A DNA stretch of 64,000 nucleotides, from assembly GCA_017467805.1 (NCBI GenBank), contig JAFUKJ010000030.1, positions 59,656 through 123,655 of the forward strand, written 5' to 3'. Source of the DNA: Lachnospiraceae bacterium. GTDB taxonomy: Bacteria; Bacillota; Clostridia; Lachnospirales; Lachnospiraceae. Within the stretch, counting starts at the first letter, position 1, and the number at the start of each line of letters is the position of its first letter. The position numbers were made by a program, and so were the translations under genes. Below are positions 37,251 to 46,549 of the stretch, in pieces. The notes under the pieces were generated by a model. The model was not told where the DNA came from, searched no databases, and was given only the letters and a program-made list of their open reading frames with translations.

Positions 37251-37802
37251 TTAAAATGTAACCTTTGGTGCTTTGTTTGCATCAATCTCAGCATCAAACA
37301 ATGCTTCCTCATCAAAGCTAAACATACTTGCAACAATATTGCTTGGGAACATCTGTAGCTTATTGTTATAAATCGTAACTGCATCATTATAAAACTGTCT
37401 GGAATAAGCAACCTTCTCTTCTGTCTCAGAAAGCTCCTCCTGCAATTTCATAAAGTTAATATTTGCCTTCAACTCAGGATAGTTCTCTGTAACAGCAAAC
37501 AATGTTCTCAACTCAGATGTCAGCTGATTGCCCATTGCCAGCTTCTCCTGATTGGAACCTGCACTCATATAACCGCTTCTGCTCGCTGTTACATTCTCCA
37601 ACAGCTCCTTCTCATGGCTCGCATAGCCCTTCACTGTCTCTACCAGATTCGGAATCATATCAAATCTTCTCTGAAGCTGCGTATCAATCTGCGCAAATGA
37701 GTTCTTTACCGCATTTCTCAAGCGAACCAGCTCATTATATGTAGTGATTACAAACAACACCACAATTACTAAAACAATAATACCAATTATCCAACCTACC
37801 AT
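37251..37802 (-). CDS. lemA: LemA family protein
   Basis: Membrane-anchored helical protein of unknown function, 183 aa. GGGAGG upstream of 37802 selects this start (MVGWIIGIIVLVIVVLFVI), giving one N-terminal membrane helix; a longer in-frame reading from 37862 is unlikely. The LemA core has YNELVRLRNAVKNSFAQID and QLQRRFDMIPNLVETVKGYA, then a long coiled-coil. The ending FPSNIVASMFSFDEEALFDA is also family-typical. It follows the polyamine-type operon by 75 bp and may be read through from it. Confidence 0.92.
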   Translation of the reverse strand: MVGWIIGIIVLVIVVLFVITTYNELVRLRNAVKNSFAQIDTQLQRRFDMIPNLVETVKGYASHEKELLENVTASRSGYMSAGSNQEKLAMGNQLTSELRTLFAVTENYPELKANINFMKLQEELSETEEKVAYSRQFYNDAVTIYNNKLQMFPSNIVASMFSFDEEALFDAEIDANKAPKVTF

Positions 37803-37877
37803 TCCTATATCCTCCCTCTCTTTTGTTAATCGGATTATAACATTTGTACATTTTTTACGCAATCTATGTCAACCACA

Positions 37878-39350
37878 TTACTTTACAAATAAATCTTTCA
37901 TTTGCAGATTAGCAAGAGAAATCTCCAGTTTGTTTTGTACATCAGCCTTATCCAAGGTCTGATAAATCGTCTTAGATATATATTTCTCAGCTAACTTAAT
38001 AATAAACCCATAATCTGGAATATCATCTGGGAAATAGATACCACCCTTATCTTTATTCTTCAGCATCCAGCATACTGCTGCCAACGCAGACATCGCAACA
38101 GGCGTAATCGTCGGGGTCTGCCAGTAGGAGCTTTTCTTATCCTTATATAAGTAGGACGCCTCTATCCGATTACCTACCCACACTGGCTCAAAATGTTCCC
38201 CCATCAGCAACACCCCTACATATTCCGTACCTGCCGCAATCTTTTCCTGATACAATATCTCAAAATTCTCAGGATAGACATAGCCACGTATAATTGTTTT
38301 TCCATTCTCATTCTCACAGTCCATTGGCTTGTTCATATCAGGCTCAGGATAATCATTTACCTTGGCATTCTGAAAATATCTGCTCGCATACTCACAGGGC
38401 GAATACAAAAATGCCACAGAGGGACGATAAACTACCTTCCCGTTTTCCCGCACCTCAAGACTCTTTGCAATGGTAATCGTTTCCTCGTGCGGCACCATAT
38501 ACCCTTCAAACACACCATAAGGATAGATAGTTTTACATCTTTTATCTGCCGCGAGCTGCTTAAACTCTAAGAAGCCCTTCTCCCTATCTACAAGATTACA
38601 TTCCTCTTCGTAATCAATTTCTTCATGCGTTCCGATGTTCATCGTCGCTTCACTTAGCATCTCAAACCAAAAGGAATCTGTACACCATGTACTATATAAA
38701 ACACTGTCACTATACTCGTCCTTTACTTCCTGCAAATCGATATCATTTACATGAATCATTCTAAGTCCTAAGCTTCTTGCCACTTCATTGAATTGTCCTT
38801 GCTTTATGAATGTTTTTAATTTCTTATCTTTCTTAAACTGTGTATTCACAATGTACTCTAAAGCAGCCTTTACAAAATGCGAAACCAATCCTGGGTTATT
38901 CCCATGCTGCAAGACAATCGGATGGCGATTGGTATTGTTACTCTTACCATACCTCTCCTTCATTGCCTGCTTTAATTCATTTTCCTCGAAAATACTGTAC
39001 CAATGGTCAGGCCAATCAGCCTCTCCCGTGTTAATATACATGATGTTTCGCTCGGCGCACCATTCACAAATATCTCTTGTGCCTACAGTATCTGCAAAAT
39101 CAATCAGCAAATCCCCCTCTGAAAGATATGGCTCAAACACCTGTCTGAAGTTGTCTCTTGTTACTTCACTAACGATAAAATTTGACACCATACCGCCCAA
39201 ATTCACATATGCCTCAAACTCATACTGCTCTCTTGTTATCACATAGTATTTATTTTCATTGAATTTGACTTCCTTGCCCAGCTTCTCATAAAAGCTCTTG
39301 CCTACTGCGCCAAAGCCAAACTGCACAATTCGTCCCTCAAACCTAATCAA
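37878..39350 (-). CDS. Homospermidine synthase-like protein (saccharopine dehydrogenase superfamily), TTG start
   Basis: NAD(P)-dependent enzyme that probably forms a polyamine by oxidising and re-reducing an aminobutyl intermediate, 490 aa. The N-terminal Rossmann motif is VQFGFGAVGKSFYEKLG (about 9-25). INTGEADWPDHW and VLQHGNNPGLVSHFVKAAL match homospermidine synthases rather than lysine-pathway saccharopine dehydrogenases. The start appears to be TTG at 39350, after GAGG/AAAGG. It lies 14 bp after an unrecognised gene in an operon with a glutathionylspermidine synthase-like ATP-grasp gene, which supports a polyamine role. The exact product could differ (for example a carboxy-polyamine). 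Confidence 0.75.
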   Translation of the reverse strand: MIRFEGRIVQFGFGAVGKSFYEKLGKEVKFNENKYYVITREQYEFEAYVNLGGMVSNFIVSEVTRDNFRQVFEPYLSEGDLLIDFADTVGTRDICEWCAERNIMYINTGEADWPDHWYSIFEENELKQAMKERYGKSNNTNRHPIVLQHGNNPGLVSHFVKAALEYIVNTQFKKDKKLKTFIKQGQFNEVARSLGLRMIHVNDIDLQEVKDEYSDSVLYSTWCTDSFWFEMLSEATMNIGTHEEIDYEEECNLVDREKGFLEFKQLAADKRCKTIYPYGVFEGYMVPHEETITIAKSLEVRENGKVVYRPSVAFLYSPCEYASRYFQNAKVNDYPEPDMNKPMDCENENGKTIIRGYVYPENFEILYQEKIAAGTEYVGVLLMGEHFEPVWVGNRIEASYLYKDKKSSYWQTPTITPVAMSALAAVCWMLKNKDKGGIYFPDDIPDYGFIIKLAEKYISKTIYQTLDKADVQNKLEISLANLQMKDLFVK

Positions 39351-39364
39351 AATCCTTTACCTCT

Positions 39365-40018
39365 TTAATCCTTATCTAAATCAAACGGTCTGAGAAGCTT
39401 CGTCTTCTTAGGCGTTTCATAACCGTTGGTCCAAAGAATCTGTATATTCTTCTTTTGAAATTTATATAGAATTTTCTTCAAATCCTTGGAAATCTTATCT
39501 CCCACAATAATGATTTTATGAATCCCATTCTCCAAAAAATATTCTGCTGACGGAATATCCTGCGGATAAAGATCCCAGCTATTATCAAATAGAGATATTT
39601 CCATTTTAAATCTATGCATACGATTGCTATCCAACAAAAATGCAGGTAGCGCATCATCACCTATTTCCAGCTTGCAAAGCTCTGCAGCTCCCCATATTAA
39701 GCCAGCCTGTACAGCCTGATTATCTACGGTTGCCCTTGCTCCCTGCTGTTGTACAGTGCCGTTATATACGGGAATCGGGCGATACCCTGCCTGTGCCAAA
39801 GCAATTCCTGCTTTTACACTTTCCGTTCCATGTAAATCAACAATCAATGCTGCATCTGTACACGTTTCATCTACAAAATCAAACACGGGCAAAGCATTAT
39901 TTGAACCAGAATATCTTACTGAATATTCATTTATCCCTACAAATGGCACAGGCCGCACCCAGTCTACCCATTTCTTACCTACAGGTGCCCAAACCTTATA
40001 TATTTCTTTTCCAGTCAT
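39365..40018 (-). CDS. Uncharacterised protein of the polyamine-type operon
   Basis: I do not recognise this 217-aa soluble protein. Residues 1-50 include KVWAPVGKKWVDWVRPVPF, then a possible alpha/beta domain with FVDETCTDAALIVDLHGTES (about 46-65) and ALAQAGYRPIPVYNGT. The second half includes LDSNRMHRFKMEISLFDNSW, and a lysine-rich C-terminus contains KIIIVGDKISKDLKKILYKF. It is placed 1 bp after the ATP-grasp gene (TGATATG junction) and 14 bp before the homospermidine synthase-like gene, so strong translational coupling implies work in the same pathway. It could bind substrate or act as a partner subunit; no catalytic motif is obvious. Confidence 0.6.
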   Translation of the reverse strand: MTGKEIYKVWAPVGKKWVDWVRPVPFVGINEYSVRYSGSNNALPVFDFVDETCTDAALIVDLHGTESVKAGIALAQAGYRPIPVYNGTVQQQGARATVDNQAVQAGLIWGAAELCKLEIGDDALPAFLLDSNRMHRFKMEISLFDNSWDLYPQDIPSAEYFLENGIHKIIIVGDKISKDLKKILYKFQKKNIQILWTNGYETPKKTKLLRPFDLDKD

Positions 40019-40019
40019 A

Positions 40020-41234
40020 TCAACAGCCCTGCCTTTCTATTAATACAGGTATATCCGCCGCATTGGAATCAATTCGTGGTGTACTGCTGATTCTTGCATA
40101 ATACCCAGCGTGATTACCATCCACCGTATATGAGCCAAGACACACGTGGAACTGCTCTCCATTCTCTCCCAAAAGAGGCTTGCTGTGAAATCTCTTTTGT
40201 GCCAGATATTTCTTAGGATGTTTTCTTACGTCTGCAAGGATTTTCTTATATTCATCATCTCTGCATGCCTCTTTAATCGATATCTTTTCACCGACTCTTC
40301 CGCATGCAGGCTTATATATATATCCATCTTTCCCCTTGGCATCCTTAACCTCTATGGTATCGGGAAGTAACGCTCTCCATGTTGACATACTAATTCCATT
40401 CTGCTCCAACGCATCCCACACCAACGGAAATCGCTTGGTCTGCGCATAGATAGCAATCGGATGATTACAAGATACCGTGGTCGTATCAAAATACCCCTGC
40501 CAGCGCTTTGGCTTAATCTCCGTCAGCCACTCTAACGGCGTAAATCGAAAGATTGCGTCAAGCTCTCCCTCATTACCATCCAGAATACTGTATGCCTGAT
40601 GTTCCTTGAAATTCACATGGTCTGCTGCCCCGTAGATTACCTGAAAGCCCTCTGCCTGTAAGCGGTCACCAAGATACTGCATTACCTGTCTGTCATCACT
40701 ATAAGAGGTACAATGCACCAGCATAATTCGTCCGCCACTGACTACCTTGTCCGAGATTGCCTTCACCAAAATATTCCCAAAACACTTATACCAGTATACC
40801 TCATTTCCTAGCAGTTCCAATACTACCTGTGGCATGAGGGAAGCCTCCGCAAAGCCTCCTGGAACATCGCTGTTTACTTCACTTACCGCCCATTTTCCTT
40901 CCTCTGTTGGATGAAAATCATAGCGCATAAGCCTGACATTTCTGCCAGGCTCATAGTTCGTCATTTTCTTTATTTCATTCCTTACCTTTTTAGGTAATGC
41001 CAAAGGCTTTGTAAGCTCTAAATGATTATTTAAAAATACCTCTGCTACCCTTGTCTCTTCATCTAAGCTTTCTGTCAGCCTTACTAACTCCTCATGCTCT
41101 TCCTGCGTAATGACCAGCGCATACTTAGCAACTGTATTGCTATCCATAAACTGCGGGTCCCATTTATAGCAGTCAAACATAAGGTTCAATCTATATTCAT
41201 CGTATCTATCCCGTGGTATTGGTACTAATCTCAT
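40020..41234 (-). CDS. Glutathionylspermidine synthase-like ATP-grasp ligase
   Basis: Probable amide ligase joining a peptide or carboxylate to a polyamine or similar amine at the expense of ATP, 404 aa. The GSP_synth-type ATP-grasp domain is visible: MRYDFHPTEEGKWAVSEVNS (about 103-122) with the metal-binding EVNSDVPGG, and the glycine-rich ATP loop GYIYKPACGRVGEKISI. QKRFHSKPL lies near the end of the fold. It lacks the N-terminal amidase domain of E. coli Gsp. Neighbours encode a homospermidine synthase-like protein and an unknown protein. As glutathione is rare in this group, the acyl substrate is probably something else (inferred). Confidence 0.8.
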   Translation of the reverse strand: MRLVPIPRDRYDEYRLNLMFDCYKWDPQFMDSNTVAKYALVITQEEHEELVRLTESLDEETRVAEVFLNNHLELTKPLALPKKVRNEIKKMTNYEPGRNVRLMRYDFHPTEEGKWAVSEVNSDVPGGFAEASLMPQVVLELLGNEVYWYKCFGNILVKAISDKVVSGGRIMLVHCTSYSDDRQVMQYLGDRLQAEGFQVIYGAADHVNFKEHQAYSILDGNEGELDAIFRFTPLEWLTEIKPKRWQGYFDTTTVSCNHPIAIYAQTKRFPLVWDALEQNGISMSTWRALLPDTIEVKDAKGKDGYIYKPACGRVGEKISIKEACRDDEYKKILADVRKHPKKYLAQKRFHSKPLLGENGEQFHVCLGSYTVDGNHAGYYARISSTPRIDSNAADIPVLIERQGC

Positions 41235-41247
41235 GAAGCTTGTCCTT

Positions 41248-41799
41248 TTATTTCAACTGTAATCCATCCTTAAATGCATTGCCAACCTTCTTACCCGATC
41301 CAATATATGTATGATTTACTGGATCATATGTAATCGGCTTTAACTTCATAGGATCAATCTGACCGTTAGTAAGAATGCTTTCATCCGCATTTACATTTAC
41401 AATTTCACCAATCAGGATACCATCCTCAAAGCTCTTTACCTTACATTCAAGAGCCATAGGAAGCTCATCAATCAATGGTGCATTTACATACTCGCTCTTT
41501 GTTGCATGAAAACCTGCCTTGGCGAACTTATCAGGCACCTTACTTGCTGACTCCACACCTACATAATCGCAAGGAACCACAGCATCCTCAGTTGCAATAC
41601 TTACTGTAAATGCTCCTGTCTTTGCAAAGTTCTCTGTTGTCTTATGCTCTGACATACTAATCGATATCTCTTGAAAATCTGTAATGCATCCCCATGCCGC
41701 ATTCATAGCATTCGGCACTCCGTTCTCATCATATGTACCAACAATCAACACTGGCATTGGGTATAAAAATGGTTTTGCTCCGAAATTCACTCTACTCAT
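41248..41799 (-). CDS. Flavin reductase-like FMN-binding protein
   Basis: Split-barrel flavoprotein of the flavoredoxin/FlaRed family, 183 aa. PVLIVGTYDENGVPNAMNAA (about 16-35), EHKTTENFAKTGAFTVSIA and DYVGVESASKVPDKFAKAGF are the flavin-binding signatures. AAAGGAG ribosome site. It is the first gene of the operon that runs through the ATP-grasp, unknown and homospermidine synthase-like genes (13, 1 and 14 bp gaps). A redox step in that pathway or a simple shared promoter are both possible. Confidence 0.85.
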   Translation of the reverse strand: MSRVNFGAKPFLYPMPVLIVGTYDENGVPNAMNAAWGCITDFQEISISMSEHKTTENFAKTGAFTVSIATEDAVVPCDYVGVESASKVPDKFAKAGFHATKSEYVNAPLIDELPMALECKVKSFEDGILIGEIVNVNADESILTNGQIDPMKLKPITYDPVNHTYIGSGKKVGNAFKDGLQLK

Positions 41800-41878
41800 C
41801 TTGTTTTCTCCTTTTCTACACGTCTAATATATCATTTATTTTATCACAAAAATGAGTTATGTAAATCAAAGTTAATAT

Positions 41879-43612
41879 CTACAGTTCTATAATCGCATCT
41901 GCTCGATTTAACGTAGAGACTCGATGAGCAATCACTATGGTTGTTCTATCCTGCATCAATCTCTCTAACGCTTCATTCACAAGCCGTTCCGACTCATTAT
42001 CCAGTGCAGAGGTTGCCTCATCCAGCAATAAGATTGGGGCATTCTTCAAGATTGCCCTTGCAATCGCAATTCTCTGTTTTTCCCCTCCTGACAAATGATT
42101 GCCTCGTTCTCCGACATTCGTGTCATATCCCTCCTCCTGACGCATGATAAAATCATGTGCATTTGCTTTTTGGGCAGCCTCAATAATTTCCTCTAATGTG
42201 GCATCTGGCTTTCCATATCGAATATTTTCAGCAATGCTAACATTATAAAGATATGGCTCCTGCGGTACATATCCTATTTGATTGCGAATCTGCTCACGAG
42301 TATAATTATCGTAAGTTTTCCCGTTAAGATACATCTCCCCTGCTGTCACAGAATAGAAGCCCAACAATAGTTTTGCAATTGTACTCTTTCCTTTTCCCGA
42401 TTCACCTTTTAATGCAACACACTTTCCCTTTGGGATATCTACACTAAAATCATCCAAAATATTATTCTCTCCATCATAAGAAAATGACACATGCTCCATA
42501 CGAATACAAGAATCTTCTCCTCGCTCACCTTTTACAACGTCTTTTGTATTTGAATGCATCTCAACATACTCTGCCTCTTCCTCCGAATCAAGAAACGCGA
42601 ATACTCGCTCTGCATTTGCAAGATAGCTTGCCATCGACGGAATATAGATACCAACCTGTAACAGATTCCAGCTCATTGAACCATACAACACATAGATTGC
42701 CGCAAGATTTTCGACTGTAGTAACATCCTTGCTGACAAAAAAGATACCCAGTGCAATGAATACCATTGAACCTAATAATTCGAAGCCCTGATTCAATCCA
42801 TCTAAGCATGCCGACAGCATATTCATGCTCCGCTGTCCTTTTCTAAAACGCTCATTCGCATCTACATACTCATCCACCATTAACTTTTGCAAGCCAAAGA
42901 TTTTCACCTGTTCCATCCCCGCTAACAGATTGCTTAAACGCTCCGTCAAAGAACTATGCGTACCTGAAAGCTTTTGACTCATACTCTGCATTGGCACTAC
43001 GAACATTGTATTCAAGAGCAGCAAAGATGCACTTGCTCCGAATAGGCATAACGTCACTTGCCAATTCAAATATACCATCGGTACCAAATAACAACTTACC
43101 ATTAAACATGGCATGAGAATTCTTCGAAAACGAGAACCATAAATCCCTTGTGCACGTCCGCTGTCATACATCACCTTCGACATAAACTCCCCACTATGTG
43201 TTGTATCATAATACATGAAGGGTAGTCTCATGGCTTTCGAATACATAACTCTTTGCAAATTCGCGCCACCTCTTTTTGCCTCCATAGTGTAGACAATATA
43301 TCCCACACCATATATCGCAAGACAGCATAAGCCGGCCAGTACACAAAGCAGAACATTCTTACCCAATCCGTCAAACATTAGCCCCTGTTCCCAACTGATT
43401 CTAGCCATAATATCTTTTAATAAAAATGCAGTCACGGTATCAAATGCAGAAAGTGCTACGCTCATTGCTATAATTGCAACAAGATATTTCCAAAAACCCG
43501 ATTTCATCATATGCAGTAATCGCCATAGAATACGCCATTTGATACGATTACTCTGCTGTTCCTGCGTTGCATTTGCACCGCATTGTTCAATCAATACATC
43601 ACTATATCCCAT
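41879..43612 (-). CDS. ABC exporter subunit (permease-ATPase fusion), second of a pair
   Basis: Half-transporter of a type IV ABC exporter, 577 aa. Six membrane helices span about 38-320. The nucleotide domain has Walker A GESGKGKSTIAKLL, signature LSGGEKQRIAIARAIL, Walker B with catalytic Glu ILLLDEATSALD, and the H-loop IVIAHRVSTL. The protein stops at ADAIIEL, about 30 residues earlier than most homologues, just after the last beta-strand. It begins 3 bp after the partner gene. Together they probably form a heterodimeric exporter of a lipid, drug or peptide; cargo unknown. Confidence 0.9.
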   Translation of the reverse strand: MGYSDVLIEQCGANATQEQQSNRIKWRILWRLLHMMKSGFWKYLVAIIAMSVALSAFDTVTAFLLKDIMARISWEQGLMFDGLGKNVLLCVLAGLCCLAIYGVGYIVYTMEAKRGGANLQRVMYSKAMRLPFMYYDTTHSGEFMSKVMYDSGRAQGIYGSRFRRILMPCLMVSCYLVPMVYLNWQVTLCLFGASASLLLLNTMFVVPMQSMSQKLSGTHSSLTERLSNLLAGMEQVKIFGLQKLMVDEYVDANERFRKGQRSMNMLSACLDGLNQGFELLGSMVFIALGIFFVSKDVTTVENLAAIYVLYGSMSWNLLQVGIYIPSMASYLANAERVFAFLDSEEEAEYVEMHSNTKDVVKGERGEDSCIRMEHVSFSYDGENNILDDFSVDIPKGKCVALKGESGKGKSTIAKLLLGFYSVTAGEMYLNGKTYDNYTREQIRNQIGYVPQEPYLYNVSIAENIRYGKPDATLEEIIEAAQKANAHDFIMRQEEGYDTNVGERGNHLSGGEKQRIAIARAILKNAPILLLDEATSALDNESERLVNEALERLMQDRTTIVIAHRVSTLNRADAIIEL

Positions 43613-43615
43613 CTA

Positions 43616-45337
43616 TTATGCACTCCTCTCTTCTGTCTCTTTTTGATATAGGGCACAATAGGCACCGTTCTTTTCCATCAAAATCTTGTGTGTTCCACTT
43701 TCTACGATATGTCCCTTTTCAAAAACATAAATCAAATCTGCATCCTGAATTGTACTCAGACGATGTGCAATTGTTATTACCGTTCTTCCCTTTGATACCT
43801 TCCTCATAGCATCCTGAATCAGCTGTTCTGTTTCTACATCTACCGCTGAAGTTGGCTCGTCCATCAAAAGAATTGGAGCGTTCTTTAAAATCGCTCTCGC
43901 AATAGAGATACGCTGACGCTGGCCACCTGAAAGTCTTGCACCTCGTTCTCCAACTAATGTGTCATAGCCTTGCGGAAGTGTCATGATGAATGCATGAATA
44001 TTTGCCTGCTTACAAGCCTCTTCAACTTCCTCTCTCGTCGCACCATTTTTTCCATATGCTACATTCTCTGCAATTGTCCCTGGAAACAAAAACACATTTT
44101 GTGACACTAGTGCCAGTTGTTGTCTAAGTGTCTCTAGATTCCACTCCTGGTAATCATGTCCATACATTTGACATTTTCCACTACTTGGTTGATAAAATCC
44201 ACACAGCAATTTCATCACAGTTGTCTTGCCACTTCCCGAACCGCCAACCAACGCAATCTGTTCTCCACGTTCCACACTAAAACTGATGTCTTTTAACACC
44301 GTTTGTCCATCTGTATAAGAAAATGCGACTTGTTGTAACTCAAGCACCGACTCATTCTCATGTATTTCAAATACAGCCTCTCCACTTTTCTCATTCGGCT
44401 GCTTCAATATTTCTAACAATCGTAATAACGAGACTCTATACTCTCTAATACTAACAAGGTAATTAGGTACATTTCCAAGTGGTCTGACAAGCCTATCCAA
44501 CAACATAACATATGCCATACAAGAACCAATGGACATATACTGTTGCGACGTTTCATAAAGCGCAAATATATAGCACATAAGTCTTGGCATCCAACGTACG
44601 ATATCTCCCATGACAAGTGACAGCATACCGATTCTGGTACGAATATACTCATTATCTAAAATGCCTTGTATAATCTTTTCAATTCGAGCATTCTGTATTT
44701 TATATAAATTAAAGCTTCTACCAACAGTAATTCCATGAAATACATCCAATGCCACATTTTCCAAATCATCATAAAGATTTCTTCTTTTTCCTGTCAACTT
44801 TCCAAGACTTCTTGTAAATTTGTTCGCAAGCCAAAACAACACAGGATAACAAACAATTGTTACCAGTAACAATCTTGTACTTAAACTATTCATATAAATG
44901 CAAACGGTTACTATCGTAACAAAATCCATCAATACAGATGGAATCAATTCTGAAAAAAGTGCTTCTATCTCATAAATATCGGATATCAAGCGATTCATCA
45001 ATGCACCTGTTCCTGTTTCATCTAAATATTGGTATTCCAATCTAACCAGCTTTTGTACAATTGAATTTTTTATTGCCGTTTGTACATTCAGACTAAAAGA
45101 ATTCTTCATCAAGCTTTTTCCAAATGCCGCTATTGCGCCAATAAACATCAGTAGAACAAACGGTATTAAAAACTTCTTCAGTTCTAATGTCTCTCCTGCA
45201 AATAACGCATCTGTTGCCTGTGCTATTCGGTTACTTCCATCAACAACTACCTGCGTTAGTATATATGAGAATAGAATATATAACACACACAGATAACCAT
45301 ATTTTTTAATACTTCCACTCAGTCCTTCTTTCTTCAC
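43616..45337 (-). CDS. ABC exporter subunit (permease-ATPase fusion), first of a pair, GTG start
   Basis: Half-transporter, 573 aa, starting at GTG (45337-45335) after AGGAGG. Six membrane helices are in the first 320 residues. The nucleotide domain carries Walker A GGSGSGKTTVMKLL, signature LSGGQRQRISIARAIL, Walker B ILLMDEPTSAVD and H-loop TIAHRLSTI; all catalytic residues are present. It is divergent from an AraC-type regulator, which probably controls it. A 14-bp palindrome lies 28 bp upstream of the start codon. Confidence 0.9.
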   Translation of the reverse strand: MKKEGLSGSIKKYGYLCVLYILFSYILTQVVVDGSNRIAQATDALFAGETLELKKFLIPFVLLMFIGAIAAFGKSLMKNSFSLNVQTAIKNSIVQKLVRLEYQYLDETGTGALMNRLISDIYEIEALFSELIPSVLMDFVTIVTVCIYMNSLSTRLLLVTIVCYPVLFWLANKFTRSLGKLTGKRRNLYDDLENVALDVFHGITVGRSFNLYKIQNARIEKIIQGILDNEYIRTRIGMLSLVMGDIVRWMPRLMCYIFALYETSQQYMSIGSCMAYVMLLDRLVRPLGNVPNYLVSIREYRVSLLRLLEILKQPNEKSGEAVFEIHENESVLELQQVAFSYTDGQTVLKDISFSVERGEQIALVGGSGSGKTTVMKLLCGFYQPSSGKCQMYGHDYQEWNLETLRQQLALVSQNVFLFPGTIAENVAYGKNGATREEVEEACKQANIHAFIMTLPQGYDTLVGERGARLSGGQRQRISIARAILKNAPILLMDEPTSAVDVETEQLIQDAMRKVSKGRTVITIAHRLSTIQDADLIYVFEKGHIVESGTHKILMEKNGAYCALYQKETEERSA

Positions 45338-45364
45338 CCCTACTCCTCCTTTGTGTTACAATCT

Positions 45365-45378
45365 CATAAGCGCTTATG
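45365..45378. promoter_or_regulatory. 14-bp perfect palindrome upstream of the ABC exporter operon
   Basis: CATAAGCGCTTATG is a perfect palindrome between the divergent exporter and AraC-type genes. The place and symmetry suggest an operator for a dimeric regulator. Which protein binds is unknown; AraC proteins usually prefer direct repeats. Confidence 0.45.
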
Positions 45379-45524
45379 TTACTTTCAAGCTTAGCAAAAG
45401 AAATCAAAAAAATCTTTCGTTTTTATGTCTACTTACTTCCATTTCTCAGATTTTTTGCTATTATATTTCCAAGAGCCGAACTAAGCTTTTACAAATATGA
45501 TATTTATACCAAAAGGAGGTTTTT

Positions 45525-46400
45525 ATGGGAATACCTATTCCACCAGGATATAACTTTCGTTTTCGCCACGACTTTAGAGACAATCACTATGCCATGCCTT
45601 GTGCTGACGTATATGGTGACTGTTATGGTATCGGCTATATGGTACATAGCGAACGACTTATTATTACACCCGGAAAAACAGTAGTTGTACAACCTGGTTG
45701 TATTCAGTTTATGCATAAGCACCTCTACCACCGTACCGTGGGAGTTACAGATGATATCAACGAAAATTACGGCATCAAATTTCGTGAGTGTATTGCAGAC
45801 CGCATCATATCTGCCATTGGAAAAGAAGCATTTGATTCCCTTTTTGCGCAAATTAACATTCACTTAACCGATGATTCTCAACGTAAAATTATTCATCTGT
45901 TTTCTATCATAGAACAGGAGTGGACGCACTTTGATGAATATTCCAATGCAGCAATAGAAAATGTAGTAATACAACTATTTATTGAAACACTACGTGGACA
46001 AACAAATGCTTTATCACCTCAAACACCTTCAGCAAAAGCATTACCTTTAACAGATGCTCTGCATTATATGGAAATCAACTATGCCCAAGACCCATCTCTT
46101 GAGCAAACGGCTAAAGCAATCCATATATCGCCTGCACACCTTTCACGCATGTTTACAACAGAACTTGAAACATTATATTCTCGTTTCCTCACAGAGATTA
46201 AGCTAAATCATGCTATGCGACTTTTGCTTAGTTCTAAACTTCCAATTACAGAAGTAGCTGCTCAAACTGGTTTCAAGAATAGTAATTATTTTAGCGATGT
46301 ATTCAAGAAATATATTGGCATTAGTCCTCTACAATACAGAAAAGGCTCAACCGATAAATCCGACTGCGCCTTTCTCCCATTTGAACCTATATTACAATAA
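45525..46400 (+). CDS. AraC-family transcriptional regulator
   Basis: Transcription activator-type protein, 291 aa, with AAAAGGAGG before the start. Residues 1-160 form a cupin-like sensor with a beta-rich pattern (LIITPGKTVVVQPGCIQFMH). The C-terminal double HTH (about 175-280) has PSLEQTAKAIHISPAHLSRM and the AraC signature ITEVAAQTGFKNSNYFSDVF followed by KKYIGISPLQYRK. It is divergent from the ABC exporter pair and likely regulates it. The effector is unknown. Confidence 0.93.
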   Translation: MGIPIPPGYNFRFRHDFRDNHYAMPCADVYGDCYGIGYMVHSERLIITPGKTVVVQPGCIQFMHKHLYHRTVGVTDDINENYGIKFRECIADRIISAIGKEAFDSLFAQINIHLTDDSQRKIIHLFSIIEQEWTHFDEYSNAAIENVVIQLFIETLRGQTNALSPQTPSAKALPLTDALHYMEINYAQDPSLEQTAKAIHISPAHLSRMFTTELETLYSRFLTEIKLNHAMRLLLSSKLPITEVAAQTGFKNSNYFSDVFKKYIGISPLQYRKGSTDKSDCAFLPFEPILQ

Positions 46401-46409
46401 TATTCAATT

Positions 46410-46439
46410 ATCAAATTGACATCTTTTCATGTCTTTGAT
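46410..46439. terminator. Imperfect hairpin after the AraC gene
   Basis: ATCAAA (46410-46415) with TTTGAT (46434-46439) and GACAT/ATGTC inside make a two-part stem with a TT bulge. There is no strong T-run, so this is a weak terminator candidate. Confidence 0.35.
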
Positions 46440-46549
46440 AGGTCAAATATTGGGTACAAATTTCCTTAAAAGAGTCTTACAAAGTACTCCTTTGCTGTTC
46501 CAACTGCAAATAGATTACATGAATATCATATATTCTTCCCTTAGCCAAA

